Origin: Tranquillimonas sp964472855
GTDB taxonomy: Bacteria > Pseudomonadota > Alphaproteobacteria > Rhodobacterales > Rhodobacteraceae
NCBI GenBank assembly: GCA_964472855.1
Contig: CAYYMJ010000001.1
Span: 62,001 to 126,000, forward strand
Reading direction: 5' to 3'
Length of the DNA stretch: 64,000 nt
The notes beneath the pieces were generated by a model, which searched no databases, had not been told where the DNA came from, and saw only the letters and a program-made list of their open reading frames with translations. The translations under genes and the position numbers were made by a program. Of this stretch, positions 51,516 to 59,465 are shown in pieces. Within the stretch, counting starts at the first letter, position 1; each line of letters starts with the position of its first letter.

Positions 51516-52451
51516 TCAGCCCCGGGCAAGCTTGCGCAGCGCCTGCTGCATGGCGACGATCATGGCGTCGCGCTCGGACGCCAGCATCTCGAGCGACCGG
51601 TCTCTGGCCTCGTCGGCAACCCCAGCGATCAGTTTTTCGGCAACCTCGGGGCCCATGAAAACCTGGCCCATGTCGGCCCACCAGCCGTTATAGGTGTCGG
51701 TGAAATGGTCGATATAGGCGCCCAGCCCCCCGGGACCGGCGCCAAGGTTGAACAGCATGTTCGGCCCCATCGCCGCCCAGCGCAGCCCGGGCCCGGCCGT
51801 CACCGCCCTGTCGACATCTTCGACCGACGCGACGCCCGACACCACCAGGCTGATGGCCTCGCGCCACAGCGCCGCCTGCAGCCGGTTGGCGACATGGCCG
51901 GGCACCTCTTTCTTCACCCGAATGGTTGTCTTGCCCACGTCGGCATAAAAGCGTTCGGCGGCAGCGACGATGCCGGGGCCGGTGCGGTCGTTGCCCATCA
52001 CCTCGACCAGCGGGATCAGGTGCGGCGGGTTGAACGGATGGCCCAGCACCAGCGGCGCCGGGTCGCGCCAGCCCGGCTGCATCTGGCTGAGCGTCAGGCC
52101 CGAGGCCGACGTCGACACCACCGCGCCGGGGGCCAGCGCGGCCTCGATCCCGGCGAAGGTTGCATGTTTCAGCGCCAGCCGCTCGGGCACGCTTTCCTGC
52201 ACGAAACCGGCACCGTCCACCGCGCCGGCGATGTCGGCGTGAAAGCGCAGCCCATCGGGGCTCCCACGGTCGGTCAGCCCCAGCGCGGTCATCGTGGGCC
52301 AGGCGCTTTCGACATAGCCGCGCACCCGCTTTTCCACGTCGGGCGCCGGGTCATGAATGGCGACGCTGCGCCCGGCGGCCAGAAACAGCGCCGCCCAGCT
52401 GGCACCGACGGTGCCGCCGCCAATGCAGGCGGTATGTTGGGTGTCGATCAT
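51516..52451 (-). CDS. L-carnitine 3-dehydrogenase-like enzyme (3-hydroxyacyl-CoA dehydrogenase family)
   Basis: A 311-residue NAD enzyme: TACIGGGTVGASWAALFLAA (NAD site), ASGLTLSQMQPGWRDPAPLV, LGHPFNPPHLIPLVEVMGND (catalytic His/Glu) and KKEVPGHVANRLQAALWREA. The length and the lack of a thioesterase fusion match stand-alone carnitine dehydrogenases, which make 3-dehydrocarnitine. The reading frame continues upstream, but ATG 52451 overlaps the stop of the preceding SDR (ATGA) and begins the NAD fold properly. In carnitine catabolism the next enzyme is a BKACE; a broken BKACE lies in this same operon at 53335, and an intact paralogue at 42342. Confidence 0.88.
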   Translation of the reverse strand: MIDTQHTACIGGGTVGASWAALFLAAGRSVAIHDPAPDVEKRVRGYVESAWPTMTALGLTDRGSPDGLRFHADIAGAVDGAGFVQESVPERLALKHATFAGIEAALAPGAVVSTSASGLTLSQMQPGWRDPAPLVLGHPFNPPHLIPLVEVMGNDRTGPGIVAAAERFYADVGKTTIRVKKEVPGHVANRLQAALWREAISLVVSGVASVEDVDRAVTAGPGLRWAAMGPNMLFNLGAGPGGLGAYIDHFTDTYNGWWADMGQVFMGPEVAEKLIAGVADEARDRSLEMLASERDAMIVAMQQALRKLARG

Positions 52452-53209
52452 GACAGTCCGGGGTTCAGCGGCGAGGCCGCGGTCAGCCCGCCGTCGATGG
52501 TGAAAAGCTGGCCGGTAGCAAAGCCGGCGGCGTCCGAGGCCAGCCACACCGCCATGGCGGCGATGTCGCCGGGCTGGCCGAACCGCCGCACGGGGTGGCG
52601 GGCCAGCGCGTCCTGCCGGGCCGCGGCCGGGTCGGCGGCCAGGGCGAACCCGGCCTCGAGCATGCCGGTTTCGATCCAGCCCGGGCAGATCGCGTTGCAG
52701 CGGATATGCGGCCCGTGATCGACGGCAATCGACCGGGTCAGCCCGTGCACGAACGCCTTCGAGGCGTTGTAAAGCGCCATGGCCGGGTCGGCGGCCTGCC
52801 CCGAGATCGAGCCGATGTTGATGATCGCGCCGCCGGCCGGCATGGCCGGAATGAAGGCGCGGCAGCAGTTGAAGACACCGCGGCAATTGACGCCGACCAC
52901 CGCCTCCCAGTCGGCGTCGCTGCTGTCGGTGACCGTCCGCTCAACCTGCACGCCGGCGTTGTTGACCAGAATGTCGACCGGGCCCAGCGCGGTGGCGCAG
53001 GCGGCCACGGCGTCGGGGTCGGCCACGTCGAGCATCTGCCAGCCGACAGCGGGGTCCAGCGCCGGGGGCCGGTCGCCGCGCCCGCAGGTCGCGACCCGGG
53101 CGCCGGCGGCCATGAAGGCCGCGACGATGCCGCGCCCGATGCCCTGACGCCCGCCGGTGACAAAGGCGCGCTTGCCGGCCAGTTGGCCCGTGTGGTTCGC
53201 GTCGGTCAT
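52448..53209 (-). CDS. Short-chain dehydrogenase/reductase (first of two in the carnitine/betaine block)
   Basis: A 253-residue classical SDR: AFVTGGRQGIGRGIVAAF, LVNNAGVQVERT, IINIGSISG, YNASKAFVHGLTRS (Y and K present) and TIDGGLTAASPL. The start ATG 53209 (MTDANHTGQLAGKRAF) has GGGGGAAC upstream. It overlaps the carnitine-dehydrogenase-like gene by 4 bp. The likely reaction is a 3-hydroxy/keto conversion such as 3-hydroxybutyrate oxidation feeding acetoacetate metabolism, but family motifs do not fix the substrate. Confidence 0.9.
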   Translation of the reverse strand: MTDANHTGQLAGKRAFVTGGRQGIGRGIVAAFMAAGARVATCGRGDRPPALDPAVGWQMLDVADPDAVAACATALGPVDILVNNAGVQVERTVTDSSDADWEAVVGVNCRGVFNCCRAFIPAMPAGGAIINIGSISGQAADPAMALYNASKAFVHGLTRSIAVDHGPHIRCNAICPGWIETGMLEAGFALAADPAAARQDALARHPVRRFGQPGDIAAMAVWLASDAAGFATGQLFTIDGGLTAASPLNPGLS

Positions 53210-53334
53210 GGCCGTTCCCCCAAAAGCGTCTCGCGTTGCACTTCGATCGCCCGACACTGCCTGAAATCCTGAATGTCGTCACGCAACGCCTGTTGTATCG
53301 AGTCGACGGCGACGCGCGGTCAAGGGCGGCCCCG

Positions 53335-54040
53335 TGCCTGCCCGTCAGCCCCAAGGCGGGCCTGCGCCGGGTCGGGCGCCGCGACGGGTCGGCCGAGGTT
53401 TTCGATGATGTCGCGGTAATTGCGCGCCCGGTGCGCGTGCAACTTCGCCCTTTTCCCCCGACCGATTTTGCGGCTGTCGGCCTGCGCGACCCGGACATTG
53501 CCGCCCGGCGCCGTGGCTGGCGCGGTCAGGCTGATCCGGCTCGGCCCCGCCGCCAGCGCCGGCCAGTCGTGGTNNNNNNNNNNNNNNNNNNNNNNNNNNN
53601 NNNNNNNNNNNNNNNNNNNNNNNNNNNNNNNNNNNNNNNNNNNNNNNNNNNNNNNNNNNNNNNNNNNNNNNNNTTTCTGCAGCATCGCAAGGACGGCGAA
53701 ATTCATCGACCCATGTTCATCGCGGCCATTTCCGGGCTGGTCCGCAGGGCGGCGCGCCGACGCTCATTGCGCGTCATGCCCGGGCCGCCCCGGGTCGAGC
53801 CGCCCACCTCCGGGGCATGGGCCGGCTTGTTGCGCGGCAGGAGCAGCCCGAAAAGGGCCGGGGCCGGGTCGGGCCACTCGTTGGCGGCGTCGCGGGCGCG
53901 TAGATGGATGATCGACGCGCCTGCCCCGGCGGCGCCGATGCTGGCTTCGGTAATCTCGGTTTGCGTGATGGGCAGATGGTCCGACACGGCGCGTGAATGC
54001 CGCCCGTGGGGGCGCAGGTCATGATGACCGGGTCGCGCAT
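53335..54040 (-). pseudogene. Broken BKACE (DUF849) gene in the carnitine/betaine block, with an assembly gap
   Basis: The start MRDPVIMTCAPTGGIHAP (ATG 54040) is a typical BKACE N-terminus. After a small frameshift it continues SDHLPITQTEITEASIGA and SIIHLRARD, where the usual HLHARD metal motif has lost its second His. Beyond the N gap, HDWPALAAGPSRISLTAPA, GGNVRVAQADSRKIGRG and NYRDIIENLGRPVAAPDPAQ (BKACE C-terminal order, with substitutions) remain. The visible parts total about 200 of 300 residues, so the gap must hide more sequence or a deletion. It lies between two SDR genes and next to the carnitine-dehydrogenase-like gene, the place where 3-dehydrocarnitine cleavage is expected. Confidence 0.75.
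53574..53673. other. Assembly gap (100 N) inside the broken BKACE gene
   Basis: Exactly 100 N. Family length suggests roughly 280 bp could be missing if no deletion occurred. Confidence 0.99.
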
Positions 54041-54056
54041 GCCTTGGCCCCGCCCG

Positions 54057-54857
54057 CTAAAGCCGCATCTGCTGGACCTGCGCCGACAGGCCGCCGTCCA
54101 GCACCCAGAGTTGCCCGCTGGCATAGCGCGCCTCGTCCGAGGCCAGCCAGTTGACGAGGTTGGCGATATCGTCCGGCGTGCCATAGTTGCGCATCGGGTG
54201 CACGTCGCGCACCGCCTGCTGCAACTGGTCGATGGTCTTGCCGTCGCCGCCCGATCCGTCGCCGGTGAAAAAGCTCTGCAGCATCGGCGTGTCGATATAG
54301 CCCGGGCAGACGGCGTTCACCCGGATGCCCTCGGGGCCGTGATCGCAGGCCATGGCGCGGGTCAGGGCGTGCACCGCGCCCTTGGTGGCGCAATAGGCCG
54401 CCAGCCCCGGGTCGGCGATGAAACCGTCGTAGGACCCGAAATTGATGATCGACGCGGTTTGCCCGGCGCCGCTGGCCCTGCGCATCAGCGGCAGGGCGTA
54501 TTTCGAGGTCAGGAAAGTGCCGGTGACGTTGACAGCGAACGATCGGTTCCATTCCGCCAGGCTGGTGTCTTCAATGGTTTTCTCGATCTCGATCCCGGCG
54601 GCATTGACAAGGATGTCCAGCTTGCCCGCCTCGTCGGCCACACGCGCCATTGCCGCGATGGCGTGTTCTTCGCGGGTGACGTCGAGCCTGACGAAAAGGC
54701 TGCCGTCATCTTTGTGGGCCGCAAGCGAACCCTGCGCCGTCAGGTCGGCGGCATAGACCCGGGCGCCTTGGCGCAGGAACCGCGCCACGATGGCCCGCCC
54801 GATGCCGCCCCGGCCGCCGGTGACCAGCGCGGTCTTGCCGGAGAGGCTGGCGCTCAT
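54057..54857 (-). CDS. Short-chain dehydrogenase/reductase (second of two in the carnitine/betaine block)
   Basis: A 266-residue classical SDR: TALVTGGRGGIGRAIVARFL, ILVNAAGIEIEKT, SIINFGSYDG, YCATKGAVHALTRAMA (Y/K intact) and VLDGGLSAQ. Its start overlaps the Rieske oxygenase stop by 4 bp (ATGA), so it is translated together with the oxygenase. It may handle an aldehyde or hydroxyl product of quaternary-amine breakdown. Confidence 0.91.
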   Translation of the reverse strand: MSASLSGKTALVTGGRGGIGRAIVARFLRQGARVYAADLTAQGSLAAHKDDGSLFVRLDVTREEHAIAAMARVADEAGKLDILVNAAGIEIEKTIEDTSLAEWNRSFAVNVTGTFLTSKYALPLMRRASGAGQTASIINFGSYDGFIADPGLAAYCATKGAVHALTRAMACDHGPEGIRVNAVCPGYIDTPMLQSFFTGDGSGGDGKTIDQLQQAVRDVHPMRNYGTPDDIANLVNWLASDEARYASGQLWVLDGGLSAQVQQMRL

Positions 54858-55999
54858 GCCGCCGCGCCGGCCCGGGCATAGGCCCCCAGCACCAGCCCGT
54901 GGAAATGGTGCACCGCATGTTCGCTCAGCCCCGAACCCTGCGGATCGCTGACGATGCGCCCCTGGTCGAAGGCCGGGGTCGCCATGCCCTTCTGCACGCT
55001 TTCGACGATGTCGATATCCTCGCGCTGAAGCACTTCGTCGAGATACCGGATCGCTTCACGCTCGATCGCGTCGGGCTCGGGGGTTTCGAGGAAGAAGTCA
55101 TAGGTTTCCAGCGTCCTGTCGGGCCCGGCCGGGATGATGTTGAGCACGATCATCGACGACCGGCCGGGATAGCGCATCAGGCAGGTGTTGGGCCACAGCC
55201 ACCAAACGGCGTGCGTCTTGACGGTCGCGTTCGAGACGTCATAGGCCGAGCTTGGGTTGTTCCCGGCCTCGGCCATGTGGCTGGACCAGATGCCATGCGT
55301 GGTCACCTTGTAGGTGTCCATCTCGATCAGGGTGCAGAAATCCTTGTGAGCGGTCGGGCAGTGGTAGCATTCAAGGAAATTGTCGACGACATTCTTCCAG
55401 TTCGACCGGATGTCATAGGTCAGGCGGTGGCCGAAGGTCAGGTGCTCGACATCGGGCGCCCAGTGGCGAATCTCGGTTTCCAGGGTGCCGGTCTGGGTGC
55501 TGAGCGGCGGGGCGTCGGGGTCGAGGTTGACGTAGACGAAGCCGCAGAATTCCTCCACCCGGACCGCGGACAGGCAGATCGCGCCGGCATCGAAGCCTTC
55601 GAGGTTTTCGGACTGCGGCGCCCGCACAAGCTGGCCGTCCAGACGGTAGACCCAGGCGTGATAGGGGCACATGATGCGCGCGGCCTGACCGTCGCCGGTG
55701 AGAAGGTGATGCGCCCGGTGCTTGCAGACATTGTAGAAGGCGCGCAGAACCCCGTCGCGGCCGCGCACCACGGCGATGGGCCGGCCCGCGACCTCGGCCG
55801 TGGTAAAGGCCCCCGGCGCGCGGACCTTCTCTGCATGGCAGACCCATTGCCAGGTTCTGGCAAGGATCGCGTCGACATCGACGCTGAACCATGCCGGGTC
55901 GACATAGGCCTGGGCGCGCAGCGACTGGGTGTTCAGCGGGTTGGGGCTGTAGCCGGCGCCGATGGCGTCGAACTGGGCCCGTGTCGGAAATGCGGTCAT
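54854..55999 (-). CDS. Rieske non-heme iron oxygenase, alpha subunit (quaternary-amine type, GbcA/CntA-like)
   Basis: A 381-residue oxygenase. The Rieske cluster ligands are C92-x-H94 (VCKHRAHHLL) and C111-x2-H114 (MCPYHAWVYR). The mononuclear iron site is NFLECYHCPTAH (H213, H218), with E210 in the bridging position where most ring-hydroxylating oxygenases have Asp, a feature reported for the carnitine oxygenase CntA. With a divergent betaine-type importer and a CdhR/GbdR-type regulator nearby, demethylation of glycine betaine or attack on carnitine/betaines is the best guess. The required reductase is not encoded in the window. ATG 55999 is preceded by GGAGG. Confidence 0.88.
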   Translation of the reverse strand: MTAFPTRAQFDAIGAGYSPNPLNTQSLRAQAYVDPAWFSVDVDAILARTWQWVCHAEKVRAPGAFTTAEVAGRPIAVVRGRDGVLRAFYNVCKHRAHHLLTGDGQAARIMCPYHAWVYRLDGQLVRAPQSENLEGFDAGAICLSAVRVEEFCGFVYVNLDPDAPPLSTQTGTLETEIRHWAPDVEHLTFGHRLTYDIRSNWKNVVDNFLECYHCPTAHKDFCTLIEMDTYKVTTHGIWSSHMAEAGNNPSSAYDVSNATVKTHAVWWLWPNTCLMRYPGRSSMIVLNIIPAGPDRTLETYDFFLETPEPDAIEREAIRYLDEVLQREDIDIVESVQKGMATPAFDQGRIVSDPQGSGLSEHAVHHFHGLVLGAYARAGAAA

Positions 56000-56065
56000 C
56001 GAAGCCTCCGGCCGTTCTGGGGCGCGCGCGGGCGCGACGCCTGGTGTTAGATTGGGCGCTCGCGC

Positions 56066-56165
56066 NNNNNNNNNNNNNNNNNNNNNNNNNNNNNNNNNNN
56101 NNNNNNNNNNNNNNNNNNNNNNNNNNNNNNNNNNNNNNNNNNNNNNNNNNNNNNNNNNNNNNNNN
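56066..56165. other. Assembly gap (100 N)
   Basis: Exactly 100 N upstream of the Rieske oxygenase gene. Confidence 0.99.
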
Positions 56166-56245
56166 GGTGGCCAGTATTTTGTGCTGAAGCGCCATGCGCT
56201 GCGAGGCGGCGCGGGTATCGCGGCGCGGCGCGCCCGGCGACGCGG

Positions 56246-56293
56246 GCGGGGGCGCTGCCCCCGCACCCCCGAAGTATTTCTCGAACGATGAAG
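56246..56293 (+). repeat. Dispersed GC-hairpin repeat, type A, copy 3
   Basis: GGGGGCGCTGCCCCC (56248-56262), then GCACCCCCGAAGTATTTCTC and GAACGATGAAG, nearly the same as the copies at 2124 and 2285. Confidence 0.8.
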
Positions 56294-56310
56294 GGCAGGT
56301 GGCGATTGCG

Positions 56311-57321
56311 TCAGGGTGTCGGCCACGCCCGGAATTCAAACGGAACCCGGCCTTCGACACGGTCGCGGATGGGTGGCAGGCCGAAGCGGTCGCTGTAGGC
56401 GCGGCTGAAATGCACCTGGCCGGTGAAGCCCGAGGCGACGGCGATTTCGGACATCGACATTTCGGTCTGGGTCACCAGGCCGCGTGCCCGGTCGAGGCGA
56501 ATGTCGCGGTAATAGAGCGTGGGCGTCTTGCGGATGTGGGTCGCGAACAGCCGGTCGAGTTGGCGGTGCGAGATACCGACACGCTGGCACAGCGCGGGGA
56601 TTGGCAGCGGTTCTTCGAGATTGTCTTCCATCAGCTGGATGGCGGCCTTGACCCGGGCCGGCACGAGGCTGCCCAGGGGTTCGCGGCGTTCGGGCTGCTG
56701 GCGTGTGCCCGGCTCGCGCAAGGTGGGGTGGAAGATATAGCGCGCGGCGGCATTGGCCAGCGCGCGGCCATGCAGGCTGTGCACAAGGTGCAGCCCAAGC
56801 TCGACCGCCGCCGAGCCGCCGCAGCAGGTCATGCGGTTGCGGCCGATTTCGAACAGGTTTTCGCCGACCTCGACATCGGGGAACAGCTCTTGAAACGCAT
56901 CGATATGCTGGTAATGCACCGACGCCCGGCAGTCTTGCAGCAGCCCGCAGCGGGCCAGGATGAAGGCGCCGGTGTCCAGGGCGGCGATCATGGCACCCTG
57001 CCGGGCCGCGTCGCGCAAGAGCCGCTGCAGGCGGATCGTCGCGTGGCGTTCGGGGGCCCATGACGCCGACACCAGCAGGATGTCGAAATCGCGGCCCGAG
57101 GCGCCGGACAACGGCTCGGTCACGATCTCGGCCCCGTTGCTGGCCCGGCAGGGGCCGCCGCCGTCGGACAGGAACCGCCAGCGAAACCGGTTGCGGCCGT
57201 CGAGATAGTTGGCGGCGCGCAGCGGATCGATGAAGCCCATGGTCGCCATCACGTTGAAGTCGGGCACCAGAGCCATTCCGATGCGCAGCGAATTCGCGGG
57301 AAATGTGTCCATGCTGGCCAA
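56311..57321 (-). CDS. GlxA-family AraC-type regulator (CdhR/GbdR-like)
   Basis: A 336-residue regulator with an N-terminal class I glutamine-amidotransferase-like (DJ-1/PfpI) domain (IGMALVPDFNVMATMGFIDP; GAMIAALDTGAFILARCGLL) and a C-terminal AraC double helix-turn-helix (IPALCQRVGISHRQLDRLFA; MSEIAVASGFTGQVHFSRAY). Regulators of carnitine and glycine-betaine catabolism in Pseudomonas (CdhR, GbdR) share this architecture. It sits between the catabolic operon and the divergent betaine-type importer, ideally placed to control both. The start could be 57321 or the Met three codons later. Confidence 0.91.
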   Translation of the reverse strand: MASMDTFPANSLRIGMALVPDFNVMATMGFIDPLRAANYLDGRNRFRWRFLSDGGGPCRASNGAEIVTEPLSGASGRDFDILLVSASWAPERHATIRLQRLLRDAARQGAMIAALDTGAFILARCGLLQDCRASVHYQHIDAFQELFPDVEVGENLFEIGRNRMTCCGGSAAVELGLHLVHSLHGRALANAAARYIFHPTLREPGTRQQPERREPLGSLVPARVKAAIQLMEDNLEEPLPIPALCQRVGISHRQLDRLFATHIRKTPTLYYRDIRLDRARGLVTQTEMSMSEIAVASGFTGQVHFSRAYSDRFGLPPIRDRVEGRVPFEFRAWPTP

Positions 57322-57426
57322 TTATCGCAAAGGCACGACCATCGCGATTAAATTTTGCGCTGGGGTTCGGACAAGCTTGCTGTAATGTCCGGAAAGAATT
57401 CCAACAAGAAATCAGGGAGTCTCAAC
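57322..57426. promoter_or_regulatory. Divergent promoter region of the AraC-type regulator and the betaine-type importer
   Basis: A 105-bp AT-richer spacer (contains CGCGATTAAATTTTGCGC and GCTTGCTGTAATGTCC). CGCGATTAAATTTTGCG is an imperfect palindrome and a candidate operator. GGGAG precedes the importer binding-protein ATG. Confidence 0.4.
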
Positions 57427-58377
57427 ATGAAGAAGCTGACCACAGCGATTGCGCTGACCGCGCTGGCGGGATCGGTCCACGCGGCCGAGCTTGGCGCCGT
57501 CGACCAGCCGATCAAGCTGGCCATCAATGAATGGACCGGCCAGCATGTGACCACGCACATCGCCGGTAGCATGCTGGAGGCCGCGGGATATCAGGTGGAA
57601 TATGTCACCGCCGGTTACATGAACATGTATCAGGCCATGGCCGACGGCGAATTGCATGCCGCGCTGGAGATCTGGTCGTCCAACGTGTCCGAGGATTATG
57701 CCAAGAAGGTGGCCGGTGGCGGGGTTGTCGAGCTGGGTGACCTTGGGCTCGACGCCAAGGAAGGCATCGCCTACCCGGCCCATGTGGCCGAGTTGTGCCC
57801 CGGGCTGCCGGCCTGGGAGGCGTTGCAGGAATGCGCGCAGGTCTTTGCCACCGCCGAAACCATCCCCCAGGGGCGGCTGGTCGACTATCCGGCTGACTGG
57901 GGCACACCCGGCGCCGACCGCATGACCGGGCTGGACCTGCCGTTCAAGGCCGTGCCTGCCGGGTCGGAAGGGGCGCTGATCACCGAGTTGCGCGCCGCCA
58001 CCGAGAAGGGGTCGCCCCTGCTCATCACCTTCTGGCAGCCGCATTGGGCCATGTCGGCCTATGACGTGCAGTTCGTCGACCTGCCGGTCGGCAACGCGGA
58101 TTGCTTCAACGATCCGGCGTGGGGCCCGAACCCCAACGCCGTCAACGACTGTGACTTTGCACCGTCGCGCATCTTCAAGGCCGGCTGGTCCGGCATGGCC
58201 GACACCTGGCCGGCCGCTTACGAGATCCTGTCGAATTATGCCCTGTCGGTTGGCGACCAGCAGCCGATGATGGGGGCGATCGACGTCGACGGCGGTTCGG
58301 TGGAAGAGGTGGTCGCAGCCTGGATGGCCGCGAACGAGGCCACCTGGAAGCCGGTCGTCGACGCGGCGACCCAGTAA
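57427..58377 (+). CDS. proX: Glycine-betaine/proline-type ABC importer binding protein (OpuAC/ProX family)
   Basis: A 316-residue periplasmic protein with a Sec signal (KKLTTAIALTALAGSVHA) and OpuAC-type domain segments: IKLAINEWTGQHVTTHIAGS, MYQAMADGELHAALEIWSSN, GSPLLITFWQPHWAMSAYDV and a Trp-rich C-terminal part. Several aromatic residues (for example W in FWQPHWA) could form the cage for a trimethylammonium group, as in betaine and choline binding proteins. It is followed by the ATPase and a double permease. With the catabolic genes on the other side of the regulator, it probably imports a betaine or carnitine as a nutrient rather than as osmoprotectant. Confidence 0.9.
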   Translation: MKKLTTAIALTALAGSVHAAELGAVDQPIKLAINEWTGQHVTTHIAGSMLEAAGYQVEYVTAGYMNMYQAMADGELHAALEIWSSNVSEDYAKKVAGGGVVELGDLGLDAKEGIAYPAHVAELCPGLPAWEALQECAQVFATAETIPQGRLVDYPADWGTPGADRMTGLDLPFKAVPAGSEGALITELRAATEKGSPLLITFWQPHWAMSAYDVQFVDLPVGNADCFNDPAWGPNPNAVNDCDFAPSRIFKAGWSGMADTWPAAYEILSNYALSVGDQQPMMGAIDVDGGSVEEVVAAWMAANEATWKPVVDAATQ

Positions 58378-58397
58378 GCGACGGGCGGTCTGCCGAT

Positions 58398-59465
58398 ATG
58401 TCGGACATGCCCAACGGCGGACCGGCCATTTCCTGCAACGGCGTCTGGCAGGTCTTCGGACCCGACGCGCGCGGGAAACTGGCCCAGGCCCTTGACCAAA
58501 GCGGCGGCGCCCCGGATGGCGCCGCCGACATCCTGCGGCAGGCCGGGCTGATCCCGGCGGTTCAGGATGCCAGTTTCAGCGTCCGCGAGGGCGAGCTTTT
58601 CGTGATCATGGGCCTGTCCGGCTCTGGCAAGTCCACGCTGGTGCGCTGTTTGTCGCGCCTGCTGGAAGGCACCGCCGGCGAGGTGCTGATCGAGGGCGAA
58701 GACATCCTGTCGGCCAGCAAGAAGCGGATGATCGCGCTGCGCCGCAACAAGCTGGGCATGGTGTTCCAGCATTTCGGCCTGTTCCCGCATATGACCGTGA
58801 TCGACAATGTCGCCTTTCCGCTGAAGGTTGGCGGCATGGGGCGCCGGCAACGCCATGACAAGGTGCGCCCGATCATCGACATGGTCGGCCTTGCGGGGCG
58901 CGAAGACGCCTTCCCGCGCGAACTGAGCGGCGGTCAGCGCCAGCGCGTGGGCATTGCCCGGTCGCTGGCCGGCGACTGCTCGGTCTGGTTCCTGGACGAG
59001 CCCTTCTCGGCCCTCGACCCGCTGATCCGGCGCCAGTTGCAGGACGAATTCCTGCAGATCCGCCAGCGGTTGAATACCACCATCGTCTTCATCACCCACG
59101 ACATAACCGAGGCGCTGAAGCTGGCCGACCGCATCGCCATCATGCGCGACGGGGCCATCGTGCAGATCGGCACGCCGGCCGAGATCGTGCTGGCCCCGGT
59201 CGACGGCTATGTGGCCGAGTTTTCCCGCGACGTTGCCACCGGGCGCCATGCGACGGTGGATTCGGTCATGAAAACCGGGGCCGACATGCCGGGCGACATG
59301 CCCGACGATCCCGGCCTGCGCACCAGCATGACGCTCGAGGCGGCGCTGGCCTCGTGCATGTCGCTTTACCAGGCGGTGCCGGTGCGCGACCCCGAAGGCA
59401 AGGTTGTCGGCGCCGTCTATCCCGACGATCTGGCGCGCGCCTCGCTCAGGACGGACGCGGGCTGA
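58398..59465 (+). CDS. proV: Glycine-betaine/proline-type ABC importer ATP-binding protein (ProV/OpuAA family)
   Basis: A 355-residue ABC ATPase with a ProV-type N-terminal extension (VWQVFGPDARGKLAQALDQ), Walker A GLSGSGKST, QHFGLFPHMTVIDNVAFPL, signature LSGGQRQRVGIARSL and Walker B VWFLDEPFSALDP. The C-terminus has a CBS-like regulatory region (LEAALASCMSLYQAVPVRD). Its stop overlaps the start of the permease gene. Confidence 0.94.
   Translation: MSDMPNGGPAISCNGVWQVFGPDARGKLAQALDQSGGAPDGAADILRQAGLIPAVQDASFSVREGELFVIMGLSGSGKSTLVRCLSRLLEGTAGEVLIEGEDILSASKKRMIALRRNKLGMVFQHFGLFPHMTVIDNVAFPLKVGGMGRRQRHDKVRPIIDMVGLAGREDAFPRELSGGQRQRVGIARSLAGDCSVWFLDEPFSALDPLIRRQLQDEFLQIRQRLNTTIVFITHDITEALKLADRIAIMRDGAIVQIGTPAEIVLAPVDGYVAEFSRDVATGRHATVDSVMKTGADMPGDMPDDPGLRTSMTLEAALASCMSLYQAVPVRDPEGKVVGAVYPDDLARASLRTDAG

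Larger units (their letters stand above)
56000..56310. other. Spacer with assembly gap and type A repeat, no gene
   Basis: Between the AraC-type regulator and the Rieske gene. It contains the gap 56066-56165 and the repeat 56246-56293. A promoter for the Rieske-to-carnitine-dehydrogenase operon must lie here, but part is unsequenced. Confidence 0.6.
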
